From: Salidesulfovibrio brasiliensis JCM 12178
GTDB taxonomy: Bacteria; Desulfobacterota; Desulfovibrionia; Desulfovibrionales; Desulfovibrionaceae
NCBI RefSeq assembly: GCF_001311825.1
Contig: NZ_BBCB01000003.1
Span: 1 to 64,000, forward strand
DNA: 64,000 nucleotides
Reading direction: 5' to 3'
The position numbers and the translations under genes are program-made. The notes under the pieces are model-generated. The model saw only the letters and a program-made list of their open reading frames with translations, made no database searches and was not told where the DNA came from. This document shows, piece after piece, positions 8,709 through 19,722 of this stretch (within the stretch, counting starts at the first letter, position 1; each line of letters begins with the position of its first letter).

Positions 8709-9473
8709 ATGCTTTTGAAAGGAAAGAAAGCGCTCATCTTCGGCGTGGTCAATGAACGCAGCATTGCCTACGGCATCGCCAAGCAGTTCAAGGAGCAGGG
8801 CGCGCGCCTTGCTTTCAGCTACGCCGCAGATCCCATTAAACGCCGTCTGGAGCCCATCTGCGAGGAGCTCGGCGGCGAGTTCATGTTCAAGTGCGACGTC
8901 ACCTCCGACGAGGAGTTGGCCGAAGGCGCGCAGCTGGTCAAGGACCAGTGGGGCGACGTGGACGTGCTGGTGCACTCCATCGCCTACGCCAACCGCGACG
9001 ACCTCAAGGGCCGTTTCATCGACACCAGCCGCGAAGGCTACAAGGTGGCGCTGGACGTGTCGTCCTATTCCCTCGTGGCCCTCTGCCGCGAATATGAGAA
9101 ACTCTTCAACCCCGGCGGCTCCGTGCTGACGCTCAGCTACTACGGCGCGGGCAAGGTCGTGGCCAATTACAACGCCATGGGCGTTGCCAAGGCCGCACTG
9201 GAGGCCTGCGTGCGCTACCTGTCCGTCGATCTCGGCGAATCGGGCGTGCGTATCAACGCCATCAGCGCCGGGCCGGTCAAGACCATGGCCGCCACCGCCA
9301 TTTCCGGCTTCAGCTCCATCCTCAGCCGCATTGAGGAAAAAGCGCCGCTCAAACGGAACATCACGATTGACGACGTGGGCAAATGCGCCCTGTATCTCGC
9401 CTCGGACCTCTCGTCCGGCACCACCGGCGACGTCATCTTCGTGGACTCCGGCTACAACATCATGGGCGTCTAG
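8709..9473 (+). CDS. fabI: Enoyl-[acyl-carrier-protein] reductase (NADH) FabI
   Basis: 254 residues, the usual FabI length. It reduces trans-2-enoyl-ACP in the last step of each fatty-acid elongation cycle. The cofactor loop is FGVVNERSIAYGIA; the catalytic pair Y-x6-K is in YNAMGVAK, preceded by the FabI-typical LSYYGA. The C-terminus ends with GDVIFVDSGYNIMGV. The gene is monocistronic, between two terminators, with AAGGAG at the start. It is a typical target of triclosan-type inhibitors. Confidence 0.95.
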   Translation: MLLKGKKALIFGVVNERSIAYGIAKQFKEQGARLAFSYAADPIKRRLEPICEELGGEFMFKCDVTSDEELAEGAQLVKDQWGDVDVLVHSIAYANRDDLKGRFIDTSREGYKVALDVSSYSLVALCREYEKLFNPGGSVLTLSYYGAGKVVANYNAMGVAKAALEACVRYLSVDLGESGVRINAISAGPVKTMAATAISGFSSILSRIEEKAPLKRNITIDDVGKCALYLASDLSSGTTGDVIFVDSGYNIMGV

Positions 9474-9501
9474 CCCGCCCCGGCACACGATCTGGCATTA
9501 C

Positions 9502-9531
9502 GGCCCCTGTCGATTCGGCAGGGGCCTTTTA
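9502..9531 (+). terminator. Rho-independent terminator of fabI
   Basis: Stem GGCCCCTG (9502-9509) with CAGGGGCC (9519-9526), extended by inner pairs, is followed by TTTTATT. It lies between the convergent genes fabI and the PAS kinase. Confidence 0.88.
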
Positions 9532-9559
9532 TTGTGGGCGATGAAGAAAGCAGGGTGCG

Positions 9560-11131
9560 TTAGCTACAGAGCGCAGCCGGGAAGCGCATGGTCGCGGTGG
9601 TGCCGCGCCCCGGTTCGGACTGGAAGTCGAGGCTGCCGCCGTGCTCGTGCATGATGGTGGCGGAGATGGACAGGCCGAGGCCGGTGCCGCCCTCCTGCCT
9701 GCGGGTGGTGTAGAAGGGGTCCTGAATGTGCTTGAGGTCGGCCGGGTCGATGCCGCGCCCGGTGTCCGTCACCGCGACGAACGGGCCGCTCCCGTCCGTG
9801 CCGATGCGGACCGTGATGCGCCCTCCGCTCTCGGGCAGCGCGTCGCAGGCGTTCAGGAGCAGGTTGAGCATGACCTGTATGAGCCGCTGCTCGTCGCCGT
9901 TCACATGCACGGGCGGGTCGGCGGGGTGCGCCTCAAGCTCTGCGCCGTGGCTCTTGAGCCGGTGCCCGAGAAATGTTCCGGCCACGTCGAGAACGCGGTT
10001 CAGGTCAACGGGCTCGCGGTGGTCCACGGGCGCCTGCCGGGAGTAGTCCTTGAGCCGCGTGACCATGGAGCTGATGCGTCCGGTGGCGTCGATCATCTCC
10101 TGCATGAGGTAGGGGAGCTGTTCGCGGACTTCTCCGTACTGCAGCCCGCCGAGCAGGAATTCGCCGTGGTCTTCGGCAAATTCGTCCATGAGATGCAGGG
10201 CGTCTCGCCAGACGTCCCGCAGCAGGGGCAGGTTCAGGGAGAGATGGCTGGCCGGGTTGTTGATCTCGTGGGCAAGCCCGGCCACGAGCACGCCGAGGGC
10301 GGCCATTTTGTCCGCCTGTGCCGCCTGTTGGCGACGAAGCTCCGTGCTCCGCTGTGCGGCTTTCTTGCCGGATATGTCCGTGAGCTTGCCCTCCAGATAC
10401 AGCGTCCTGCCGTCCGTGTCCTTTTCCGAGCGACAGTTGAATTCCACCCAGATGACCGAGCCGTCCTTGCGGCGCATGCGCGTCTCGAAGTCCTTGACCA
10501 CGCCCTGACTGCGCAGCACCGAGAAGACCCGTTCCCGGTCTTCGGCGTCGCAGTAGAGCTGGCCGCTGATGTCGCGGACTGAGTCCATGAGGTCCAGCGG
10601 CGACTCGTAGCCGAGGATGCGGGCCATCTCGCGGTTGGCCTCGATGAAACGGCCCTGCGGGGTGGAGCGAAAGATGCCTTCCAGCGCCTTGTCGAAGATG
10701 GAGCGGTACTTGTGGCCTTCCTTCTCCTTCTCGCTCCATTCGGTGATGTCGTGGGCAAAGACGGCCACGCCTGTGATGCGCCCGTCTTCCACGATGGGGA
10801 AATAGGTGTTCTGGTAATGCTCGGGGCCGCCGTGACTCAGCCGGTACTGGCGTTTGAGCATGTAGGTCTCGCCGGAGAGGGCGCGGTCGAAATGCCGGAT
10901 GGCGGCCTCACGTTCTTCCGGGGTGCCGAGAACGTCGGGAACGGCCATGCCCTGCTGGATGTCCACGCCCCATTTCTGGCGCACGAAGAGTCTGTGGGCG
11001 CGGTTGAAGGCGGTATAGCGGTACTCGGTGTCCAGCGAGAAGCACATGACGTTGTCGGGCGCGTCCAGCAGGGTCCGGAGCCGTGAAAGCTCGTCCTCCA
11101 GTTCCCTGATGCGCCGTTTCTCGTCACTCAT
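9560..11131 (-). CDS. PAS-PAS sensor histidine kinase (HEINNP type)
   Basis: 523 residues, soluble. It has a short coiled coil (1-22), PAS domain 1 (about 23-130), PAS domain 2 with PAC (about 140-260), the phospho-acceptor helix LAHEINNPASH (H about 287) and an ATPase domain with NLLLNACDA, DTGRGI and GTGLGLSI. This is the NtrB/ZraS-like kinase class that normally drives sigma-54 response regulators. It starts 3 bp downstream of the stop of just such a regulator, so the two form a two-component pair. Neither the signal nor the target genes can be read from the sequence. Confidence 0.9.
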   Translation of the reverse strand: MSDEKRRIRELEDELSRLRTLLDAPDNVMCFSLDTEYRYTAFNRAHRLFVRQKWGVDIQQGMAVPDVLGTPEEREAAIRHFDRALSGETYMLKRQYRLSHGGPEHYQNTYFPIVEDGRITGVAVFAHDITEWSEKEKEGHKYRSIFDKALEGIFRSTPQGRFIEANREMARILGYESPLDLMDSVRDISGQLYCDAEDRERVFSVLRSQGVVKDFETRMRRKDGSVIWVEFNCRSEKDTDGRTLYLEGKLTDISGKKAAQRSTELRRQQAAQADKMAALGVLVAGLAHEINNPASHLSLNLPLLRDVWRDALHLMDEFAEDHGEFLLGGLQYGEVREQLPYLMQEMIDATGRISSMVTRLKDYSRQAPVDHREPVDLNRVLDVAGTFLGHRLKSHGAELEAHPADPPVHVNGDEQRLIQVMLNLLLNACDALPESGGRITVRIGTDGSGPFVAVTDTGRGIDPADLKHIQDPFYTTRRQEGGTGLGLSISATIMHEHGGSLDFQSEPGRGTTATMRFPAALCS

Positions 11132-11134
11132 GGG

Positions 11135-12549
11135 CTAGTCCTTGCGCCGCATGTTGTTCAGCCGCTTGTTCAGGGCCTGACGGCTGACGCCGATCAGCTG
11201 CGCGGCGAGGCTCTGGTTGCCGTCGGTTCGGCGCATGGCCTCTTGCACGAGGTCGTCGCAGACTTCCTTGAGCGAGGGCAGCTCCGGGCCGAAGACCGTC
11301 CGCGTGCCCTGCGGCGGGGGCGTCAGGTCGGCCCTGTTGCTCACGGTCTCGCGGATTCGGGCCATGTCCAGCGTGCCTTCGTGGGAGGCACGCACCGCGT
11401 CGTGGATGAGAAAGCGCAACTCGCGCACGTTGCCCGGAAAGGCGTAGCCCGAGAGCAGGGTGATGGCCTCCTGCGGGATGTCCAGCACCGGGCGGTTTTC
11501 TTCGCGGCAGACCTCGCGCATGAAGTGGTTGACCAGCAGGGGCAGGTCCTCCATGCGCTCCCTGAGCGGCGGAATGTGCACATGGTGGGCGCTCAGGCGG
11601 TAGTAGAGGTCGCTTCGGAAGCGGGCGTTGCTGCCCAGCGCGGAAATGTCGGCGTTGGTGGCGGCCACGATGCGGGCGTCGGTCTTGCGCGTCAGGTCCG
11701 AGCCGAGGGGCAGGTATTCGCGTTCCTGCACCAGCCGCAGGAGCTTGAGCTGCGAGGCCTGCGAGAGGTCGCCGATCTCGTCCAGAAAGAGCGTGCCGCC
11801 TCTGGCGTTTTCCACCAGCCGGAGCGGGAGGCGTCTGCGCCGGTGAACGCGCCCTTGCGGTGCCCGAAGAGGGTGTCCGCAAAGATGTTGTCGTCAAGCC
11901 CGGCCACGTTCACGGGCACGAACTCGCCGCTTCTGCCGGAGACATGGTGCACGGCCCGGGCCAGCAGCTCCTTGCCCACGCCGGACTCGCCGGTGATGAG
12001 CAGGGGCTGGGTGCTCCGGCCCACGGCCTCCACGTACTGAAACACCAGCCGCATGGCCTTGCTGCAGGTGACGATGTGCTCGAAGGCCTCGGGCGTTTTC
12101 AGGGTGTCCTGCAGGAAGCTCTTTTTAAGCGAGGCGTTTTCCCGGCGCAGCTCACGGATTTCCAGCGCGTGCCGGATGCCGTTGACGAGGCTGGACTTGT
12201 CGTAGGTCTTGACCATGAAGTCGAAGGCCCCGAGCTTGATGCAACGCACGGCGGCTTCCACCTGACTCATGCCCGTGACCACGATGATGGGGATGTCCGG
12301 GTGGGTGGCGTGGACTCGTTCGATGAGTTCCTCGCCGGACATGCCGGGCATGGAGAGGTCTGCGGCGATGGCCTCCACCGGGGTCTCGGCCAGAAGCGGC
12401 TCCACCTCGCGGGCGTCGGTCAGGCCGATGACGTTGTCGATGCCGCCGGAGCGCAGGGCGAGGGTGAAGGAGCGCAGCCACGACGGTTCGTCGTCCACGA
12501 GGAGCACGGGGTTATGGGGGTACATGCCGTTCATCCGGTTCTCGCTCAT
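11135..12549 (-). CDS. Sigma-54-dependent two-component response regulator (frameshifted in this sequence)
   Basis: Repaired length is about 471 residues. The receiver domain (about 14-125) has DDE, phospho-acceptor D in AADLSMPG and K in MVKTYD. The AAA+ domain has GESGVGKELLA, the sigma-54-contact loop GAFTGA and the Walker B LFLDEIGDLS. The C-terminal Fis-type helix-turn-helix contains NQSLAAQLIGVSRQALNKRL. The frame breaks at 11817-11821, just after GAFTGAD, where one missing G/C in an AGCC/GGCT spot accounts for the shift. The start follows the PaaK-like gene by 9 bp. With the downstream kinase it forms an NtrC-family system. Confidence 0.88.
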
Positions 12550-12558
12550 GGTTGATCT

Positions 12559-13812
12559 TTACCCGTATTCCCGGTCGTCTACAAGTGCGGGGGCGTCGGC
12601 TTCCAGTTCCGCGCCCTCGGGCAGGATGTCGATGACCGGGTTGAGCTTGACCCGGCCGATGAACGCGGCGCGGAAGGCCTCCACGTCGAGGTCGCCGTCG
12701 AGCTGAAGCTTCACGGTGATGCGGTCGCGGCCCTGCGGGTTGTCGAGGGCGACCTGATGCCGGGTTACGGAGTCGAACATGGCGGCAACTTCGGCCACCT
12801 GCGAGGGGTAGACGAACTGGCCCTTGACTTTGGCGGTGTCGTCGGCCCTGCCGAGGATTCCGGCCAGCTTGACGGTTTTTCTGCCGCAGGCGCACTCGTC
12901 GCTCACGATGCGGGAGAGGTCGCCCGTGGCAAGGCGGATCATGGGATAGTCGGTGGTGAAGGGCGTGACCACCACTTCGCCGGTCTCGCCCTCGGGGAGC
13001 GGCTCGCCCGTTACCGGGTCGCAAATCTCCACGTGGCAGCGGGACGAGAGGTGCATGCCGCCCAACTCACTGCATTCGTAGGCGATGCAGCCCACGTCTG
13101 CGGTGCCGTACCCCTGCCGGATGACCATGCCGAACATCGCCTCCACTTCGGTGCGCAGGGATTCGGGCAGACGTTCGGCGGCCACGAAGGCGGTGCGCAT
13201 GGTGATGTCCGTGCCGAGGTCGAGCCCCTGCTTCACGGCCTTTTCCCCGAGAATCTTCAGAAAACTGGTCATGCCCACGAAACCGGTGACGGGCAGGGTG
13301 GTCATGAGCTCAAGCTGCACGTCCGAGTTGCCGGGACCGGCCGGAATAACGGCGCAACCCAGCTCGTGCAGCGGCTCCTCAAGCATCAGGCCCGCCGGGG
13401 TCAGGTGGTAGCTGAAGGTCATCTGCACGAGGTCGCCGGAGCGGAATCCCGCGGCGTGGAACGCCTCGGCCCAGCCCCAGTAGTCCTCGCCGCGCCCTTC
13501 GGGATCAAGCAGCGGGCCGGGGGACTGGTAGACGCGGCGCAGGGAGCCTGCGGGCGCGGTCAGGAACCAGTCGAGCCCCTTTTCCTGTTGCAGTCTGGCG
13601 AGGTCCTTCTTGCGAAGCGGCGGTATTTTGGAAAAGTCATCCAGCGTGCCGATGACGTGGGGGGCCATGCTCGCGCTGTCCAGCCGCTGGCGGAACTCAT
13701 CGCAGTGTTCGGCGGCGTGCCGGACCACGCGCCTGAGTTCGCCCAGCACGCGCTCGTTTCGCACGGTCATGGGTTCGGATTCCTGCGGCCGGTAGTGGTC
13801 GGTGCTCTTCAT
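12559..13812 (-). CDS. Phenylacetate-CoA ligase (PaaK)-family adenylate-forming enzyme
   Basis: 417 residues, matching PaaK (about 430). It belongs to the ANL superfamily: C-terminal hinge and lid (ATGDLSRIV, GRADDTAKVKG), a zinc-like CACG in the middle and YGTADVG in place of the usual YGxTE. It should activate an aromatic or short organic acid to its CoA thioester using ATP. It is the last gene of the liv operon, 16 bp after livF, so its substrate is probably what the transporter brings in. In related bacteria aryl-acetates such as indole- or phenylacetate are candidates; this is inference. Confidence 0.85.
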   Translation of the reverse strand: MKSTDHYRPQESEPMTVRNERVLGELRRVVRHAAEHCDEFRQRLDSASMAPHVIGTLDDFSKIPPLRKKDLARLQQEKGLDWFLTAPAGSLRRVYQSPGPLLDPEGRGEDYWGWAEAFHAAGFRSGDLVQMTFSYHLTPAGLMLEEPLHELGCAVIPAGPGNSDVQLELMTTLPVTGFVGMTSFLKILGEKAVKQGLDLGTDITMRTAFVAAERLPESLRTEVEAMFGMVIRQGYGTADVGCIAYECSELGGMHLSSRCHVEICDPVTGEPLPEGETGEVVVTPFTTDYPMIRLATGDLSRIVSDECACGRKTVKLAGILGRADDTAKVKGQFVYPSQVAEVAAMFDSVTRHQVALDNPQGRDRITVKLQLDGDLDVEAFRAAFIGRVKLNPVIDILPEGAELEADAPALVDDREYG

Positions 13813-13828
13813 GTCCGTCTCCGTGGGG

Positions 13829-14626
<798 letters not shown>

Positions 14627-14642
14627 CGCGTGTCCTTGTTTC

Positions 14643-14665
14643 CGGCCCGCCCGAAGGCGGGCCGG
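14643..14665 (-). repeat. livK-livF intergenic stem-loop
   Basis: A perfect 10-bp GC stem (14643-14652 with 14656-14665) with a 3-base loop and no T tract. It lies in the 51-bp gap after the binding-protein gene. Such hairpins usually protect the upstream mRNA and raise its level over the rest of the operon; this role is inferred. Confidence 0.7.
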
Positions 14666-14677
14666 GTGTCGTCGTGC

Positions 14678-15841
14678 CTAGTGGCCGAGCCACTTCCTGT
14701 CGCGCGGCAGGGTTTCAATGCCGAGCGACTTCATTTCGCCGTTTTCGTAGGTGACCACGTTTACGGCCATGTTGGGCCGGTGGTCATCCGGGAAGAAGCT
14801 GATGGCCGGGGCCAGCCCCATGGGGTCGTAGTCACGCATGTTCTCCAGCGCGGCCTTGATGCTCTCGCCGGTCACTTCGCCGGAGTCTGCGGCGCGGCGC
14901 ATGCCTTCGGCCAGCACCAGCATGGAGACAAAGCCGCGTACGTAGTGGGTCATCTGGGGTTCGCCGCCGGTCAGCTTCTCAATGACCTTCATGCCCGGAA
15001 CGTCCTGCCCGTAGATGGCTGCGGCCTGCAGGCCGAGGTGTCCGTTGGCCGCGTCACCGGCCATTTTCTGCAGGTTCTCGTCGTTACCCCAGATGTTGAC
15101 GATGAAGGTGGTGTTCATGCCGAGCTTCTTGGCATCCTTCATGATGACCGCCGTGGAAGGCGTGGTGCCGCCCACCCACACGAAGTCCGGGGCTTTTTTC
15201 TTCAGGCTCAGAAGCTGCGGGGAGGCGTCCATGGCCTTGAGACTCACGTTCTCCTCGCCCACGATCTCGAAGCCCAGCTCTTCGGCGTACTCTTTCAGGG
15301 CCGGGATGGGCACCAGGCCGTAGGGCTTGTCAGGATACAGGAAGGCGATGCGCGGCGTGCCGGTGCCTTTCCAGTTGCTCTTTGCGTATTTGAGCCCCGC
15401 GCGGCCCTGCGTGGAGTAGTCCGGGGCCACGGTAAAGTTGTACGGAGCCTTTTCCGGGTCCATGAGGTGCGGGGAGTAGGAGGCGGAGAAGACCGGGATG
15501 CGGTCCTTGGCCACGAAGCGGACGAGGGCTTCGGTGTCGCCGGTGCCCCAGCCCTGCATGGCCACGATGCCCTTGCTCTTGAACCGCTTGTAGGCAGAAA
15601 GCGCCTGCGGGACCTTGTAGGCGTAGTCCACCTGATCGTAGGCGATCTCTTCGCCGCCGATGCCGCCGTTGTCGTTCAGGTAGGTGATGCAGTCCTTGAT
15701 GCCTTTGGCGTAGGGCGTGCCCACGCTCGAGGTGGGGCCGGAGAGGTCGGACAGCACGCCGATTCTGATCTCTGCCAGCGCCGGGACCGCCATGAGGACG
15801 GCCATGACCACTGCCAGCGCGGTGATGTGACGTTTTTTCAT
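14678..15841 (-). CDS. livK: Liv-type ABC transporter periplasmic substrate-binding protein
   Basis: 387 residues after choosing the second of two close ATGs (15841), which has AAGGAG at 7-bp spacing; the ATG at 15847 is only 1 bp from it. It has a signal peptide (to about residue 24, PALAE), then a type I periplasmic binding fold: IGVLSDLSGPTSSVG, then YLNDNGGIGG and DSGEVTGESIKAALENM. The family includes binding proteins for branched-chain amino acids, urea, amides and aromatic acids. The presence of two CoA ligases in the operon argues for an organic acid. Confidence 0.9.
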   Translation of the reverse strand: MKKRHITALAVVMAVLMAVPALAEIRIGVLSDLSGPTSSVGTPYAKGIKDCITYLNDNGGIGGEEIAYDQVDYAYKVPQALSAYKRFKSKGIVAMQGWGTGDTEALVRFVAKDRIPVFSASYSPHLMDPEKAPYNFTVAPDYSTQGRAGLKYAKSNWKGTGTPRIAFLYPDKPYGLVPIPALKEYAEELGFEIVGEENVSLKAMDASPQLLSLKKKAPDFVWVGGTTPSTAVIMKDAKKLGMNTTFIVNIWGNDENLQKMAGDAANGHLGLQAAAIYGQDVPGMKVIEKLTGGEPQMTHYVRGFVSMLVLAEGMRRAADSGEVTGESIKAALENMRDYDPMGLAPAISFFPDDHRPNMAVNVVTYENGEMKSLGIETLPRDRKWLGH

Positions 15842-15879
15842 TCCCATGCTCCTTCGTTTGGGTAAAAGGGTGTCCCGCG

Positions 15880-16922
15880 CTAGTAAGCGAACGGGTAAAG
15901 CTTCCAGTACGCCTTTGCCAGCCGCCACTGCCTGACCAGCCCTTCGGGCTCGAAGATCAGGAAGAGCACCAGTGCCAGCCCGAACACGCCTTCCTTGAGC
16001 GCGGCCACCATGGTGGTCACGTCCGGGAAGAACGATCCCGCGGCCCCGGCCGCAAGGTTCAGCAGTTCCGGCAACAGGGTGATGAACACGGCGCCGAAGA
16101 TGGAGCCGAGCACCGAGCCCATGCCGCCGATGATGATCATGGCGAGGTAGTTGATGGACAGGGCGATGGAGAATTGCTCGGGGGTTATGTACATGGTGTA
16201 CGCGCCCCAGAGGCCGCCCGCGATGCCCGCCATGAACGCGCTCAGGGCGAACGCCCCGAGCTTGGTGGTGAAGAGGTTCACGCCCACGTTTTCCGCAGAC
16301 TGGTGGAAGTCCCGGATGGCGACGAAGGCCCGCCCGAAGCGGCTTCGCATGACGTTCGTGGCTGCCAGCACGCACAGGGCCGCGGCCCCGAAGATGAGGT
16401 AGTACATGCGCTCGTCCGTATCGAACACGAAGCCGAAGATGGACGGGGAATCCACGGGCATGCCGGACGCGCCGCCGGTGACGGGGTCCCAGTGCAGGAA
16501 CACGTATTCGAGGATGAGCTGGGCCGCCAGCGTGGAGATGGCGAGGTAGATGCCCTTGAGCCTCAGGGACGGGATGCCGAAAATCATGCCCGCCAGCGCC
16601 GTGACAGCCCCGCCGAGCAGGATGGCGGCGAGAAACGGCACGCCGTGCCCGGCAAACCACGCCGTGGCGTACGCGCCACGCCCACGAACGCGCCCTGACC
16701 GAGGGACATCTGGCCGCACATGCCGGTGAGCAGGTTGAGCGACACCGCCGCGATCACCGCGATCATGATGAGGTTCATGATGGAGACCACGTACAGGTCG
16801 AAGACCTGCGGCACCGCGACCATGGCGAGCAGGAAAAGCCCGAGGCAGACCTTCTGGAACCGCGTCGGGAAGAGCGCCTTCTCGCCGCTGTAGCTGGTGA
16901 AGAACAGACCGCACTGTTTCAT
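15880..16922 (-). CDS. livM: Liv-type ABC transporter permease LivM (frameshifted in this sequence)
   Basis: Repaired length is about 347 residues. The N-terminal part gives AVSLNLLTGMCGQMSLGQGAF, a LivM hallmark, before the frame breaks at 16675-16677, where GTGGCGCG stands for an expected GTGGGCGCG. After the break the protein continues AYATAWFAGHG and later RAFVAIRDFHQSAENVG, the EAA-like coupling loop. About eight to nine membrane segments are predicted. It is translationally linked to livH: its ATG begins 1 bp after the livH stop. A missing G fits the other lesions in this window. Confidence 0.9.
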
Positions 16923-16923
16923 G

Positions 16924-17811
16924 CTAGACCCTCTCGATTTCCTCGGTTCCGAACAGTCCGTACGGCTTGACCATCAGGATGATGACCAGCACCACGAAGG
17001 AGGCCACCTCGCGGAATCCGCCGAGGTTCAGGAACTCCCGCGCCGCGCCTTCGCAGACGTTTTCCAGCACGCCGATGATGAGTCCGCCGAGGGCCGCCCC
17101 GAGCAGGCTGTCCAGCCCGCCGAGGATGACCGCCGGGAAGACCTTTAGGCCGAGGTACCCGAGCTGCGAGTTGATGCCGTTGATGTTGCCGAGGATGATG
17201 CCGCCGATGCTGGAGACGATGGCCGCGATGCACCAGCTCATGGCGAAGATGTTTCGGATGCCGATGCCCATGGACTGGGCCGCCTGCTGGTCGAAGGCCG
17301 TGGCGCGCATGGCGATGCCCATGGACGAGTACTTGAAGAACAGCGAGAAGATGCCGAAGAGCACGAGGCAGAGCACGAAGGCCGCGATGTAGACCGGGGC
17401 CACGGGCACGCCCGCGATCATGATCGGGTCCTGCGGCAGAATCTGCGGGAACACGCGAATCTGCGTGCCCCAGAACAGCTGCACCAGCGACTTGAGGATT
17501 GATGACAATCCGATGGTGACCATGATCACCGAGATGATCGGCTCGCCCACCAGCGGCCGGAGCACCAGCCGTTCCACCACAAGACCCAGCAGCACCGAGA
17601 ACCCGAGCGTCATCAGGAAGGAAATGAAAAACGGAATCTGGTATTGCACGGTCAGCGAAAAACAGACGTAAGCGCCGACCATGACCAGTTCGCCCTGCGC
17701 GAAGTTGACCACCTTGGTGGCCTTGAAGATGATCACGAATCCCAGCGCAACGAGGCTGTAGATCGAGCCGACAACGAGGCCGGTGATGACGAGTTGGAGA
17801 TAGTATTCCAT
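16924..17811 (-). CDS. livH: Liv-type ABC transporter permease LivH
   Basis: 295 residues, the usual LivH size, strongly hydrophobic with about eight helices. It has the family start (GLVVGSIYSLVALGFVIIFKA), VVNFAQGEL and the coupling loop around RATAFDQQAAQSMG. It forms the membrane channel with LivM. Its ATG directly follows the stop codon of the acyl-CoA synthetase gene, so these genes are made together. Confidence 0.95.
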   Translation of the reverse strand: MEYYLQLVITGLVVGSIYSLVALGFVIIFKATKVVNFAQGELVMVGAYVCFSLTVQYQIPFFISFLMTLGFSVLLGLVVERLVLRPLVGEPIISVIMVTIGLSSILKSLVQLFWGTQIRVFPQILPQDPIMIAGVPVAPVYIAAFVLCLVLFGIFSLFFKYSSMGIAMRATAFDQQAAQSMGIGIRNIFAMSWCIAAIVSSIGGIILGNINGINSQLGYLGLKVFPAVILGGLDSLLGAALGGLIIGVLENVCEGAAREFLNLGGFREVASFVVLVIILMVKPYGLFGTEEIERV

Positions 17812-19720
17812 CTAGGTCTCCGGGGTTCGGGCCGGAACGGGAACGTCCCGGACGGTGATGAGGCCGCACATCTCGCGTTCGGAGCCGTCCTGATAGCGGA
17901 TGCATGCCGTGAGGTTCAGGTTGCCGGTGCCGTTGTAGAGCGCGGTGATGAGGTCGCCGTAGCGCTGCTCGATGATCTTGCGCCGGATCTTCCGGGTCCG
18001 GGTCAGTTCGCCGTCGTCCGCGTCCAGCTCCTTGAAGAGCAGGGCGAACCGCCTGATCTCCGTTCCCTCCTGCAAGGATTCGTTGACGCGCTCCACCTCG
18101 CTCTGGATCAGGTCGTACAGCTCGGGCTTGGCCGCGAGGTCCTGATAGGTGGTGTAGGTGAGCTGCTCGGCCTCGGCCCAGCGGCCAGCGATGTCCGCGT
18201 CAAGGCAGATGATGGCCGCGATGTGTTCGCGCCCGCGCCCGAAGACCACGGCCTCCTGCACGAAGGTGGAGAACTTGAGCTTGTTTTCGATGAACTGGGG
18301 CGAGAAGCGCAGGCCCCCCTGCATATCCATGACATCCGAGAGGCGGTCGATGATGACCAGCTGGCCGTCGTCCGTGAAGAATCCGGCGTCGCCCGACTTG
18401 AGCCAGCCGTCCTCCACGGTCTCGGCAGTGGCTTCCGGGTTGTTGAGGTAGCCCTGAAACACTGCCGGGCTTTTGGAGAGCACTTCGCCCTCCTCCGAGA
18501 TGCGGATTTCCGTTTCTTCGATGGGGTGCCCCACGGTCTCCACGGCGATTTCGCCGTCGCGGTGGATGCAGGAGATTCCCGCGATTTCGGTCTGGCCGTA
18601 AATCTGCTTCAGGTTTACCCCGAGGGCGTGGAAGAAGGCGAAGGTGTCCGGCCCGAGCGGTGCGCCGCCCGTGGACGCCGAGCGCACCCGTGAGAAGCCG
18701 AGGCGGTCGCGCAGGGCCCGAAACAGGCAGGCGTCTGCGAGCTTCTTGCCGAGCCTGTCCACGAGGCCCGGTGCCTCGCCCGCCAGCACCTTGGCGGCGT
18801 ACCGGGTGCCCATGGGCAGGAAGGTGTTGAAGAGAAACCGCTTGAAGGGCGTGGACTCCATGACCTTGACGCGCACCGACGCGGCCATGTTTTCCCAGAC
18901 GCGCGGCGGCGAGAAGATGAGGTGCGGGCCGATCTCGCGGATGTCCTCGCGCACGGTGTCCGGCTCTTCCGGGAAGTTGACGCAGAAGCCGAAGAGCAGG
19001 GCCGACGAGGAGGCCATCATCTGCTCGCCCATCCATGCCAGCGGCAGGAAGGAGACGAACTCGTCCGTGTCTTTCTTGGGGTCGGAAAGGCCGAGATTCC
19101 AAGCCATGGAAAGCAGGTTGCGGTGGCTCAGCAGCGCCAGCTTGGGGCGCCCGGTGGTGCCGGAGGTGGTGGCGATGAGCGCGGTGTCGTCCGGGGAGAC
19201 GCCGCTCGCCAGATGATCGAAGGAGACCGGATTGGCACGGCCCATGGCCCGGACAGCGTCGAAGTCCATGAGCCCCTCGACCGCGTAGCCCGCCAGCTTT
19301 GGGGTCGTGATAGATGATGTATTCGAGGTGCGGCAGGTTGTCGCTGAAGGAGAGGATCTTGTCCACCTGCTCCTGATCCTCGGCCACAACGAGGCGTGCC
19401 TTGGAAATCTCGAAGATGAACTCGATTTCGTCCGGCGGCGCGTCCTGATACAGGCCGAGAGAGATGCCGCCGAGGCCCTGAATTGCGGTCTGGGCCCAGA
19501 GCCATTCGGGGCGGTTGTCGCCGATGATGACGATGATGTCTTCCCGGCCGAGGCCGAGCTGCCGCAGTCCGCCGGCGAACTCTTCGGTGATGGTCAGGTA
19601 GTCCTCGTAGGTGTAGCTCTGCCAGATGCCGAGGTATTTCTCGCGCATGGCGGTGCGGGTGCCGCGATCCTCGGCGTTTTTGACCAGCAGCGCCGGAAGG
19701 GTGGTGTCGTACGCTTTCAT
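17812..19720 (-). CDS. Long-chain-type acyl-CoA synthetase (AMP-binding; frameshifted in this sequence)
   Basis: Repaired length is about 636 residues. It is of the FadD15/ACSBG type: the P-loop is TTSGTTGRPKLALLSHRN, then YGQTEIAG and KSGDAGFFTDDGQ, and a C-terminal lid. The frame changes at 19294-19297, in PK-LAGY; family members usually read P-(R/K)-G-L there, so two bases (a GGCC context) appear lost. It sits between livG and livH in the operon, 2 bp after livG. It likely makes the CoA ester of the imported carboxylic acid or of a fatty acid; the substrate cannot be read from the sequence. Confidence 0.87.
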
Positions 19721-19722
19721 GG

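Noticed and set aside
14678-16660. A 660-codon minus-strand frame reaching from livK through livM
   Set aside because: Its first part is livM in the wrong frame because of the lesion at 16676 and the lack of stops in GC-rich DNA; the real livK starts at 15841 with its own signal peptide.
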